Assembly (NCBI GenBank): GCA_017427185.1
Contig: JAFRTJ010000030.1
Coordinates: 124,001-188,000, forward strand
Source of the DNA: Bacteroidaceae bacterium
Lineage (GTDB): Bacteria > Bacteroidota > Bacteroidia > Bacteroidales > Bacteroidaceae
DNA length: 64,000 bases
Reading direction: 5' to 3'
Below the pieces are notes generated by a model, which saw only the letters and a program-made list of their open reading frames with translations, was not told where the DNA came from and made no database searches. The position numbers were made by a program, and so were the translations under genes. Below are positions 27,180 through 34,216 of this stretch, piece by piece (the stretch's first letter is position 1; every line of letters begins with the position of its first letter).

Positions 27180-27348
27180 CAAAAAAAAGGTCTATTGAGT
27201 ATGTCGTGAATACGAAAAGGAAAGAAATCGCTCATTATTTCCTTAAAGAGAAGAGTCAATGGTCATGCTATGGAGGCATAGAGGGTGAACTTTGATTTAT
27301 TTTTTGATAAATTTCTGTCATCTTGCCATTCATTTGAATGGATTTTTC

Positions 27349-27356
27349 TATCTTTG
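27349..27356 (+). promoter_or_regulatory. Promoter -7 box for the DUF1080 lipoprotein gene
   Basis: TATCTTTG followed by GCACC; the ATG lies at 27402. Confidence 0.6.
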
Positions 27357-27401
27357 CACCATCGGAACTAGAAAATTACTCATTTTATTATAGTTTATCG
27401 T

Positions 27402-28271
27402 ATGAAAAAGACTTTGTTGTTTGCCGCAAGTTTAGCTTTGCTGGCTTCTTGTGGTCAGAAAAAATGCAATTGCGATTGCACTTGCACAGATTGTAGTTGT
27501 AATGGCGAGAAGGCAGCTCCTGCTGCTGCAGCCGTAGATTACGAAATCGTAGAGAACGAGCAGTATGACCTCGCTAACCTGAAGCAAGACGCTGATGGAT
27601 ACTACATTTTGTTTGACGGATCCAGTTTGGACGGCTGGCGTGGTTATGGTCAGGATGCAGTTCCTGCAAGCTGGGAGAATGCTGATGGCACCATTCACTT
27701 GAAGGGAAGTGGCACTGGTGAGGCTCAGGCTGAAGGCGGTGGCGATTTGATGTTCGCTCACAAGTTTACAAACTTCACATTGGAACTGGAATACAAGATC
27801 TCTAAGGGTGGTAACTCAGGTATCTTCTACTTGGCTCAGGAAGTCAAGGGAGCTGATGGTGAGTATCTGCCTATCTGGCAATCTGCCTCTGAGTATCAGG
27901 TACTGGATAACGAGAATCACATCGATGCCCAGCTGGGTGTTGATGGCAACCGTCAGGCAGCCTCTTTGTATGACATGATTCCTGCTAATCCTCAGAATGC
28001 CAAGCCATTTGGCGAGTGGAACTCTGCCAAGATCGTTGTCTTCAAGGGTACTGTAATTCATTATCAGAATGGCGAAAAGGTTCTCGAGTATCACCTGTGG
28101 ACTCCCAAATGGAAGGAAATGCTGGACAACAGCAAATTCTGCGAGGGTGGCGAATTCCCAGCAGCTTACAGCCTCATGATCGAGGAAGGTAAGGAAGGCG
28201 GTTACTTCGCACTTCAGGATCATGGCGATGATGTCTGGTATCGCAACGTGCGTATCAAGGTTCAGGACTAA
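27402..28271 (+). CDS. Cys-rich DUF1080 (3-keto-disaccharide hydrolase-type) lipoprotein
   Basis: 289 residues. The lipobox LLASC puts the lipidated Cys at 17. The next 16 residues hold six more cysteines (CGQKKCNCDCTCTDCSC), an unusual tether. The remaining domain (about 55-288) has the DUF1080 landmarks GYYILFDGSSLDGWRGYG, the concanavalin-like strand pattern LELEYKISKGGNSGIFY, SEYQVLDNENH, GEWNSAKIVVFKG and the terminal GDDVWYRNVRIK. Relatives are described as 3-keto-glycoside hydrolases or lyases. Probably surface or periplasm facing and monocistronic. Confidence 0.85.
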   Translation: MKKTLLFAASLALLASCGQKKCNCDCTCTDCSCNGEKAAPAAAAVDYEIVENEQYDLANLKQDADGYYILFDGSSLDGWRGYGQDAVPASWENADGTIHLKGSGTGEAQAEGGGDLMFAHKFTNFTLELEYKISKGGNSGIFYLAQEVKGADGEYLPIWQSASEYQVLDNENHIDAQLGVDGNRQAASLYDMIPANPQNAKPFGEWNSAKIVVFKGTVIHYQNGEKVLEYHLWTPKWKEMLDNSKFCEGGEFPAAYSLMIEEGKEGGYFALQDHGDDVWYRNVRIKVQD

Positions 28272-28396
28272 CATCCATCTTCTCTCCTAATCAGAGAGAG
28301 TGACTGAATAAAAACGAGCAGCCATCTGGAAGAAACGCCAGGTGGCTACTCTCGTTCATGATGCGTTATGCAGCTGAAACTGCTGTAGCCAGAACT

Positions 28397-28475
28397 TCAA
28401 CGTGTTGACTTCGCAATATCAACGTGTTCTTCCTGCAGTTTCAACGTGTTCTTCCTGCGGTTTCAACGTGTTGTC
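28397..28475 (+). repeat. 22-nt tandem repeats
   Basis: The word TCAACGTGTT recurs at 28397, 28419, 28441 and 28463, exactly 22 nt apart. Units 2 and 3 also share CTTCCTGC(A/G)GTT; units 1 and 4 diverge after the shared word. The fourth unit is incomplete. Confidence 0.8.
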
Positions 28476-28528
28476 TTTTATTATGCGTTGCTTTTCGTTC
28501 TTTAACATGAATCGATGACATAAAAGAA

Positions 28529-28561
28529 TGAGGGGCAACTCCGATGTGGAATCACCCCTCA
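28529..28561 (-). terminator. hsp20 terminator
   Basis: TGAGGGG (28529-28535) pairs with CCCCTCA (28555-28561). On the minus strand the hairpin is followed by ATTCTTTT, about 60 bases after the hsp20 stop. Confidence 0.6.
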
Positions 28562-28621
28562 CGCGATTGGAAATCAAAACAACTTGATATGCGTATGATG
28601 TAATCTGTTTATGAAGAACTA

Positions 28622-29053
28622 TCAAGAAACTGCAATCTTGTGTTCAATCTTCTTCTCTGCCTGGGCCAATCTAGGCAGCTCGATGTGAAGTATGCCGTCT
28701 GTAACCTTGGCTGAGATGTTCTCCTTATCAACGTCATCAGGCAGTACATAACTCTGTTCGTAGTTGCTGTAGCTGAACTCACGGCGCAGGTAATGTTCCT
28801 TTTTGTCTTCGTTCTTGTGCTCGAACTTCTGTTCCATCTTGACATTCAGGTTTCCTTCATCGTCAAGATTGATCCTGCAGAATTCCTTCTTCAGGCCAGG
28901 AGCAGCAATCTCCATTTCGTAAACCTTCTCGTTTTCCTTCACGTTGACTGCTGGTGCTGTAGAATCCATACGTGTCATCCAACCGTCATCAAAGAAATCA
29001 CCAAATAGTTTTGACATCCAATTGTCGCTGTTGTTTCTACGTGCTAACATCAT
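28622..29053 (-). CDS. Small heat-shock protein, Hsp20/alpha-crystallin family
   Basis: 143 residues. The alpha-crystallin domain spans about 33-135, with VNVKENEKVYEMEIAAPGLKKEF, a loop of charged residues, the hallmark-like VTDGILHIELPR (about 117-128), and a C-terminal IAVS tail. Such proteins are ATP-independent holdases that bind unfolding proteins. ATG 29053 is preceded at 29067-29061 by a perfect AGGAGGT Shine-Dalgarno sequence, rare in Bacteroidetes, suggesting strong translation. A second ATG follows at once. A consensus sigma-54 promoter lies about 97 bases upstream. Confidence 0.92.
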   Translation of the reverse strand: MMLARRNNSDNWMSKLFGDFFDDGWMTRMDSTAPAVNVKENEKVYEMEIAAPGLKKEFCRINLDDEGNLNVKMEQKFEHKNEDKKEHYLRREFSYSNYEQSYVLPDDVDKENISAKVTDGILHIELPRLAQAEKKIEHKIAVS

Positions 29054-29060
29054 AATACTT

Positions 29061-29067
29061 ACCTCCT
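29061..29067 (-). promoter_or_regulatory. Strong Shine-Dalgarno of hsp20
   Basis: The minus strand reads AGGAGGT, seven bases from the ATG. Most genes in this window have no such sequence. Confidence 0.75.
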
Positions 29068-29149
29068 AATTATGTTTTAAGTTTAAGTTTCTTTTTGAAT
29101 CCTTATTCGCTCTTCTCTTCATTGAGCTTTCGGATTACACTTGATTGGA

Positions 29150-29165
29150 TGCAATGCTTGTGCCA
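29150..29165 (-). promoter_or_regulatory. Sigma-54 (RpoN) type promoter of hsp20
   Basis: The minus strand reads TGGCACAAGCATTGCA, matching TGGCACRNNNNTTGCW at every position, with the GG and GC dinucleotides 12 bases apart (measured first G to first G) as required. The transcript would start near 29140 and have a leader of about 87 nt. No typical TAnnTTTG box is seen in the same interval on this strand. Confidence 0.6.
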
Positions 29166-29167
29166 AA

Positions 29168-29497
29168 TCGATTAATGGAAAAAATGGCACAAAAAATGAT
29201 GTCGAAGTGGTGACAAAGTGACGCAAAGTTTAAAAAAATTAATCTTTCAGTCAAGATTTCCTTTTTGTATCATGTCTTTCATCAGCAAAAGTAAATCAAA
29301 AGGACAAATTTCAATAAGGGCAGACAAAAGACAGTCATATTCTCTTATTTTATCGCAAAGTCTCGATTTTCTTAAGGGAGGGTTTCGCCATGACTCATTT
29401 TTTTTGTACCTTTACACATCAAAATTGAGATATTGAAAAGATATCAGATTGTAGTAAATCATTAAAAGAAAGAAAACCCAATAGTATTTTGCCAGCT
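29168..29497. other. Intergenic region between hsp20 and the DUF3843-like gene
   Basis: About 330 bases, AT-rich, without a supported gene. It would have to contain any activator sites for the hsp20 promoter and the promoter of the following gene (a weak TACCTTTA at about 29408). A 72-codon ORF at 29218-29436 has no recognisable signature. Confidence 0.4.
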
Positions 29498-30955
29498 ATG
29501 AAGCGAACGATATTCCCTTATGATTTCTCTCCCTATTATCCGATAGGGATTCAGCCCTGCCCGATGTATGTGGATGTTGCAAACCGTATTTACGAACGAC
29601 TAAAGTACTTGGGACTTGATTTGCCGGATGCTGATGAATTGAAAAGAGAGATATCCATCAATGTGGCTATCTACTATGAAGACAAGATGTCAGGAATAAA
29701 CCTGTGGAATGCATTCGTTGCAAGACATCTGTGCATGTATTTTCATTCCTTGCCATTCTTCGAAGATTTTGATGAACTTGCCAAGAATGATGTAAATGCT
29801 AAGGAAGTGGAATTGTTGGTATGGCTTGTGTTATCAAGGAATTTTGATGATCGCTTCCTCAATCCCCTGACTATGGGTGAAGATGTTGCAAATATCATCA
29901 TGGAGGTACTGACTGAAGATGATGAGGTGGACGTGAATGATGATTTATATGATTTCATTTACGATACAGATAAGACCAATGACTATTTCAAACTGAAGCA
30001 GGTGCTGATATGGCTCAGACGCTCATACCTGCTTTGTTCGCCATTGTCTGATGAGAAGTTTTACGAGTTGAAAGATGCATACTCGAGACAGTTCAACAAG
30101 AGTGAATCCGTCTACTATGCAGAAACGACTTTCAGCATGACCACAGAAATTGGTCCCTTGGCAATATTACCTCATCTGTGCCTGGCTGATATGTATTACG
30201 AGAATAATATGAGTAATGAAGCAGATAAGCTTATGAATCTGAAGTATTGCCAACAAGATGTTTTTGAAGTAGTAGAAGCCGATTCTGACTTTGCCATATT
30301 GAAAGATTCCAAGGGAGATCAGTACAAGTTAAGAAATACATATCCTGATATATTTGGTAAATATTCCTACATCGGCACAGCACTTGTTAAATATGGAGAT
30401 AATGATTGGGAGATAAACGGGCTCCTTTTTAATTCTAACAATGAGGCTTATGACAGAATGTGCGAACGTAAGAAAGAATTGAAACTATCATACGAACATG
30501 CCTATCCGTTATTCATGGAACGTACAAACGGAAAACGTTTGGCTTTCTTTCAGAATACAGATGAGCTTAAGGACTGGTTAATGAAGATTTCTCCAAAAAT
30601 GGACATGACGGAGGTAATCTATCAGTTACCAAGTGGCTCACAAGTTGCTTTTATCTCCAAGAAAGCAGGCATCGTGTTTGCGCCACACATGATTCATGCC
30701 ATAAAATGCGAATACAATCCGTACTATGGAAAATGTGACGCACGTACCATGCAAATAGAAACAATGGATGCTGTCATCAATATTGAAGCAATGCATCCAG
30801 AATTACTTCATTATCTCCTCGAGAACAAGATGCTACAGGATGGCGACCTGAGCGGCAAGTATCCAAGTGAATTGGGTAAGGAAATCTTTACTCGTAACAT
30901 CGACTTTATTGCCAGGCACCATCGCAGACATCATTACCATGACCATGATTATTAA
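29498..30955 (+). CDS. DUF3843-like cytoplasmic protein with His-rich tail
   Basis: 485 residues from ATG 29498 (MKRTIFPYDFSPYYPIG). There is no signal peptide or membrane segment. The protein is acidic, with conserved-looking blocks at the N-terminus and around EATHPELLHYLLE-like sequence (NIEAMHPELLHYLLEN, about 435-450). It ends RHHRRHHYHDHDY, a metal-binding-like tail. The architecture resembles the Bacteroidetes DUF3843 family; I cannot verify this and no function is known. It is monocistronic, followed by a terminator and then the island boundary. Confidence 0.65.
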   Translation: MKRTIFPYDFSPYYPIGIQPCPMYVDVANRIYERLKYLGLDLPDADELKREISINVAIYYEDKMSGINLWNAFVARHLCMYFHSLPFFEDFDELAKNDVNAKEVELLVWLVLSRNFDDRFLNPLTMGEDVANIIMEVLTEDDEVDVNDDLYDFIYDTDKTNDYFKLKQVLIWLRRSYLLCSPLSDEKFYELKDAYSRQFNKSESVYYAETTFSMTTEIGPLAILPHLCLADMYYENNMSNEADKLMNLKYCQQDVFEVVEADSDFAILKDSKGDQYKLRNTYPDIFGKYSYIGTALVKYGDNDWEINGLLFNSNNEAYDRMCERKKELKLSYEHAYPLFMERTNGKRLAFFQNTDELKDWLMKISPKMDMTEVIYQLPSGSQVAFISKKAGIVFAPHMIHAIKCEYNPYYGKCDARTMQIETMDAVINIEAMHPELLHYLLENKMLQDGDLSGKYPSELGKEIFTRNIDFIARHHRRHHYHDHDY

Positions 30956-31010
30956 TAGTTGTGCCCTCGACTCCCCAAGCAGCTCCGTTATTGGGGTATA
31001 AAAATTGAGA

Positions 31011-31043
31011 AAAAAAAAACTGCTGAATTTCAGCAGTTTTTTT
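31011..31043. terminator. Terminator next to the left tRNA-Ser fragment
   Basis: CTGCTGA (31020-31026) pairs with TCAGCAG (31030-31036), flanked by A and T runs, so it works in both directions. It ends the DUF3843-like gene on the plus strand. On the minus strand it follows the tRNA-Ser 3' end copy exactly as a tRNA terminator would. Confidence 0.75.
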
Positions 31044-31058
31044 AGCGGAGAGAGAGGG
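31044..31058 (-). repeat. Putative att site: copy of the tRNA-Ser 3' end (left)
   Basis: AGCGGAGAGAGAGGG is identical over 15 bases to 46436-46450, the 3' end of tRNA-Ser(TGA), in the same orientation. It is taken as the distal attachment site of the island. Confidence 0.65.
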
Positions 31059-31071
31059 TGTTGTTGGGTAA

Positions 31072-31356
31072 GCTCTCAAAGACAACTTTGACGCATCCGA
31101 TAAGAAACAGCGCATGACTTCGACCAAAAATCTGATGGAAGAATATCATGGAAGGGAACGACCGACCAGTGGTCTTGCTCAGACACGTACCAAGCAGTTT
31201 TGCGAAGAAATGAATGTCACCAAGGAACTGATGGCTACGCTACTCCACACCGCTGGTGGTCGTGGCGGTGTAAGCTTAGGTGGCGATGGTGTCAGCGGTG
31301 AACTCACCAGCTGGGATGGCACCAAGAAAAAGGATGGTTGGGGCAATAGCAGATGA
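31072..31356 (+). pseudogene. 3' fragment of an unidentified gene (possible mobilisation protein)
   Basis: An open frame with no start, running from just after the att copy to TGA 31354. Translation upstream of ATG 31114 remains open (ALKDNFDASDKKQR), so this looks like the C-terminal end of a longer protein cut at the island edge. It contains GGRGGVSLGGDGVSGELTSW, then a basic tail. Gly-rich then basic tails occur on Bacteroidetes relaxases, but I cannot confirm this. ATG 31114 could still make an 80-residue product. It ends two bases from the convergent kinase gene. Confidence 0.45.
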
Positions 31357-31358
31357 AG

Positions 31359-32237
31359 TCACGCTTGCAGAGCAAAGCGGAGCAAGAATGTTACATTGAA
31401 GCCGGTGTGTGGTGTGTCTGCCAGTTCAAGCGAACCGCCTTGCTGAACCATCATACGCCGGCTGAGCGACAAACCGATGCCGCTGCCCGTTCGTTTTGTA
31501 GTAAAGAAAGGAACGAAGAGAGACTGACGATTCTCTGCCGGTATGGGTTGACCATCGTTGCTCACTTGCAGACTGACGTTGCTGGCGATGACATTATCAG
31601 ATGTGACAGTCAATTCCATCCTCTTTGCTCCAGCCTCGATGGCATTTTTTACCAAGTTAATCACCACCTGGCGTAGCATTCCAGCATCGGCAAGTACTGT
31701 TGCATCTGTTGGGATGATCACGGCCCAATCCAACCCAGGATAGGCTCTGGTCACATCGTCGAGCAATGTGTTGAGATTTACCTTGGCTAAAACAGGCTTC
31801 TCCAACTCCGACATCTTGCGATAGTTGGTGACGAACAGGCTTATATGCTGCGAAGTGTCGAAAATAGCACGGATGCCGTCCTCCAGTGGGGTACCCTTCA
31901 CATCAGGCCGATTAAGCAACAACTGGCTGATGCTGGTGATTGGTGCTGTAGCGTTCATCATCTCGTGAGTGAGCACACGGGTAAGCCGTTCCCATGACTC
32001 CACCTCGTTTTGGTTGACTTGCTGACGGATAGTCTCGCCCAGTTGGTTCAAGGCTTCTTGCATAGCACGCTCGCCAGATGGAAGCCCTTTCGTTGGTAGA
32101 CGAAAGGTGAAGTCACGATTGCGCATAGCCTCCTGCATCAGATGGGCGCGCAGACGCAGCCGTCGTTGAAGATGGAAGAACCATGCAGCGCAAACCACAA
32201 TGCCTATACCTATTATAATATGTAGCCACCAATTCAT
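31359..32237 (-). CDS. Sensor histidine kinase without a sensor domain
   Basis: 292 residues. A single N-terminal membrane helix (about 5-22), a short linker, then the dimerisation box WERLTRVLTHEMMNATAPI with phosphoacceptor His91, N-box INLVKNAIEAGA (Asn194/Asn198), and G boxes VPFFTTKRTGSGIGLSLS. There is no periplasmic loop, PAS or HAMP domain, so any signal must act through the membrane helix or a partner, perhaps the adjacent transporter. It overlaps the response regulator gene by 4 bases. The pair is divergent from the efflux cassette. Confidence 0.88.
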   Translation of the reverse strand: MNWWLHIIIGIGIVVCAAWFFHLQRRLRLRAHLMQEAMRNRDFTFRLPTKGLPSGERAMQEALNQLGETIRQQVNQNEVESWERLTRVLTHEMMNATAPITSISQLLLNRPDVKGTPLEDGIRAIFDTSQHISLFVTNYRKMSELEKPVLAKVNLNTLLDDVTRAYPGLDWAVIIPTDATVLADAGMLRQVVINLVKNAIEAGAKRMELTVTSDNVIASNVSLQVSNDGQPIPAENRQSLFVPFFTTKRTGSGIGLSLSRRMMVQQGGSLELADTPHTGFNVTFLLRFALQA

Positions 32238-32758
32238 AGTCGCTTCATCTTGTTGTACAATGTCTGGCGAGTGATGCCCAGCAGTTCAGCTGCCTGCGTG
32301 AGGTTGCCGTGACAGCGGTCGATGGTACGGCGGATATGGTCCTTCTCCATCTCATCGAGAGTGGCAATCTCGTCTGCCGAGTCAAGCACGTCCTTCAATT
32401 TGCGCAGCAGATCGTCGTTGTCCCACGGCTTGGTAATGAAATCGGCTGCACCGTTCTTCAAGCCTTTCACGGCAAGTGAGATGTCGACGTATGCCGTCAG
32501 CAAGACCACCGGCACATCGGGATGGTGCTTGCGGATGACGCGAAGCCAAAAGAGTCCTTCCTGACCAGAGTTAACACCAAGTGAGAAGTTCATGTCTAAT
32601 AGCACCATGTCTATCGACTGCTGTGCCATCAGCTTAAGGATGTCATCTGGCTGGGTAGTGGTCAGAACCTCTTCGAAGATGTCGGCCATCAAATACTTCA
32701 TCGCCGTCAGTATGGCAGCGTTGTCATCAACTACAAGTATGGTTCCGTACATGCTCAT
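32234..32758 (-). CDS. Response regulator, REC plus Fis-type HTH
   Basis: 174 residues. Receiver domain 5-120 with Asp12/Asp13-type acidic pair (VVDDN), phosphoacceptor Asp55 (VLLDMNF) and Lys110 (FITKPWD). The C-terminal 40 residues are a Fis-type helix-turn-helix (IRRTIDRCHGNLTQAAELLG). It lacks the AAA+ sigma-54-activating domain usually placed between these parts in NtrC-type regulators of Bacteroidetes efflux clusters. This is the short ActR/RegA-like plan. Two palindromes in the divergent promoter region are its likely binding sites. Confidence 0.88.
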   Translation of the reverse strand: MSMYGTILVVDDNAAILTAMKYLMADIFEEVLTTTQPDDILKLMAQQSIDMVLLDMNFSLGVNSGQEGLFWLRVIRKHHPDVPVVLLTAYVDISLAVKGLKNGAADFITKPWDNDDLLRKLKDVLDSADEIATLDEMEKDHIRRTIDRCHGNLTQAAELLGITRQTLYNKMKRL

Positions 32759-32774
32759 TTTGCTTATTTGTTTG

Positions 32775-32782
32775 CAAAGGTA
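32775..32782 (-). promoter_or_regulatory. Response regulator promoter -7 box
   Basis: The minus strand reads TACCTTTG. The expected -33 position, about 20 nt upstream, falls inside operator copy 1, so the regulator could control its own expression. Confidence 0.55.
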
Positions 32783-32792
32783 CAGCTTTTCT

Positions 32793-32807
32793 GTCTAATA
32801 ATTAGAC
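32793..32807. promoter_or_regulatory. Palindromic operator, copy 1
   Basis: GTCTAATAATTAGAC is a 15-bp palindrome, symmetric except at the central base. It recurs unchanged 23 bp downstream. Confidence 0.75.
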
Positions 32808-32815
32808 GGAAAGGT

Positions 32816-32830
32816 GTCTAATAATTAGAC
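32816..32830. promoter_or_regulatory. Palindromic operator, copy 2
   Basis: Second identical GTCTAATAATTAGAC; with flanks it reads TGTCTAATAATTAGACA. It ends 26 bp before the -33 region of the tolC promoter, a position suited to activation. Confidence 0.75.
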
Positions 32831-32856
32831 AATCTGCCTTTCGGGGCATGAATATG

Positions 32857-32888
32857 CTTGCGGGCGAGTCCAAAAGCACCTACCTTTG
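32857..32888 (+). promoter_or_regulatory. Promoter of the efflux cassette
   Basis: CTTG at 32857-32860 and TACCTTTG at 32881-32888, spaced 20 nt. The tolC-type gene starts 17-23 bases later. Confidence 0.65.
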
Positions 32889-32905
32889 CACCCGAAAACA
32901 TCATA

Positions 32906-34216
32906 ATGTACATGAGATATCAAATTGTTTTACCCTTGTTGATGAGCGCACTGACGGCTATCGGGCAGGAAGCGTGGACAGTGGAGCGCTGCATGAAGTT
33001 TGCCGTGGAGCATAATCACGAAGTGAATATTCAGGCCCTTCAGCTCGACAATCTCCGCGCAGACAGGGTCCGGGCCGTTGGCGCATTCCTGCCCTCAGTC
33101 GGTGCCAGTATCGGTGGGCAGTACAACTTCGGTCGTGCCATCGACCCCGAGACAAACACCTATACCAATGTAAACACCTTCTACAACGGCTATCAGGTGT
33201 ATGCCGCGCTGCCCGTGTTCGATGGCTTCAGTCGTCTGCATGCACTCCGGGCTGCAAAGGCCAGTGTGCTAATGGGCCAGTCGGTACTCCGGCAGCAACA
33301 GGACGAGACGGCTCTGGCCGTATTGCAAGCCTACACCAGCGCGCTGTACTACCAGGGCACGATAGCGATGGCCAGGGAGAAGGTGGAAGAAACCGCGCTG
33401 CTGCTGAAGCAGACAAGGCTCCTGGAAGAGGTGGGCCGCAAGAGTGCAGCCGATGTGGCACAGGTGGAATCACAGCAGGCCGAGGCAGAATATCATCTGA
33501 CGCAGCAGCAGAATCTTTATGAATCGGCATCCCTGGAGCTGAAGAAGGTGATGGCATGGCCTCTGGCATCCGACTTGGTGATTGAAGCAGACGTGCCCAC
33601 GCTTCCGCCAACCGACTCTGTGGACTATTCCCTTTCGCCCCGGCATGCCTCATTAGAAGCTTCTCGGCTACAGACCGATGTGGCGCGCCATGAATGGCAT
33701 CAGGCCCGCAGCGCCCTCTATCCCTCCGTCTCATTGAATGTGGGGATGAGTACCACCTACTACAAAACGCTTCATTCGTCCACGGCAACGCCGTTCAGCG
33801 AACAGTTCCGTAACAACCGGGGCGAGTACATCGGAGCCACGCTTAGCATCCCGCTCTTCAATCGTATGCAGACCATCACCAGCATTCGCCGTGCAAAGAA
33901 CAACTACTGCATTGCCCAGGAAGCCTACGAGCAGAAACGCTTAGAGCTGGAGAAACTGAGCCGCGAAGCATGGCAGGACTGGCACGCCTATCGGACGCAA
34001 ACCGCTCAGATGGTGCATAAGGTAGAAGCCGACAGCATCGCCTATCAGCTGACGAAACGCCAATTTGAAGAAGGACTGAGTACCGCCATCGACCTGCGCT
34101 CAACATCCGCGCAGCTGCTGCAGTCGAAGGCCACGCTCCTGCAATGCCGGCTGATGGCGATGGTAAAGGAAACATTAGTAAAATATTATAAAGGAGCACA
34201 GATATGGACAGAGTAA
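32906..34216 (+). CDS. TolC-family outer-membrane efflux protein
   Basis: 436 residues from ATG 32906; ATG 32912 is equally good and gives a cleaner signal peptide (MRYQIVLPLLMSALTAIGQ). It has the internal repeat of two long coiled-coil regions (about 120-220 and 320-420) and conserved beta segments such as FLPSVGASIGGQYNFGRAIDP and ALYPSVSLNVGMSTTYY. It forms the outer-membrane exit duct. It is GC-rich compared with the genes left of 32760. It overlaps the adaptor gene by 13 bases. Confidence 0.9.
   Translation: MYMRYQIVLPLLMSALTAIGQEAWTVERCMKFAVEHNHEVNIQALQLDNLRADRVRAVGAFLPSVGASIGGQYNFGRAIDPETNTYTNVNTFYNGYQVYAALPVFDGFSRLHALRAAKASVLMGQSVLRQQQDETALAVLQAYTSALYYQGTIAMAREKVEETALLLKQTRLLEEVGRKSAADVAQVESQQAEAEYHLTQQQNLYESASLELKKVMAWPLASDLVIEADVPTLPPTDSVDYSLSPRHASLEASRLQTDVARHEWHQARSALYPSVSLNVGMSTTYYKTLHSSTATPFSEQFRNNRGEYIGATLSIPLFNRMQTITSIRRAKNNYCIAQEAYEQKRLELEKLSREAWQDWHAYRTQTAQMVHKVEADSIAYQLTKRQFEEGLSTAIDLRSTSAQLLQSKATLLQCRLMAMVKETLVKYYKGAQIWTE

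Larger units (their letters stand above)
28272..28621. other. Intergenic region with hairpins and tandem repeats
   Basis: 350 bases without a gene. It contains an imperfect hairpin AGCCATCTGG/CCAGGTGGCT (28320-28347) after the lipoprotein gene, four 22-nt tandem units (28397-28475) and the hsp20 terminator (28529-28561). Confidence 0.6.

Noticed and set aside
27167..27259. N-terminal extension of cobU (31 codons)
   Set aside because: It overlaps the promoter box; the family N-terminus begins at ATG 27166.
28397..28475. CRISPR array
   Set aside because: Contiguous 22-nt tandem units without unique spacers and no cas genes; it is a simple tandem repeat.
29218..29436. 72-codon plus-strand ORF upstream of the DUF3843-like gene
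   Set aside because: No ribosome-binding site, no family pattern, AT-driven composition.
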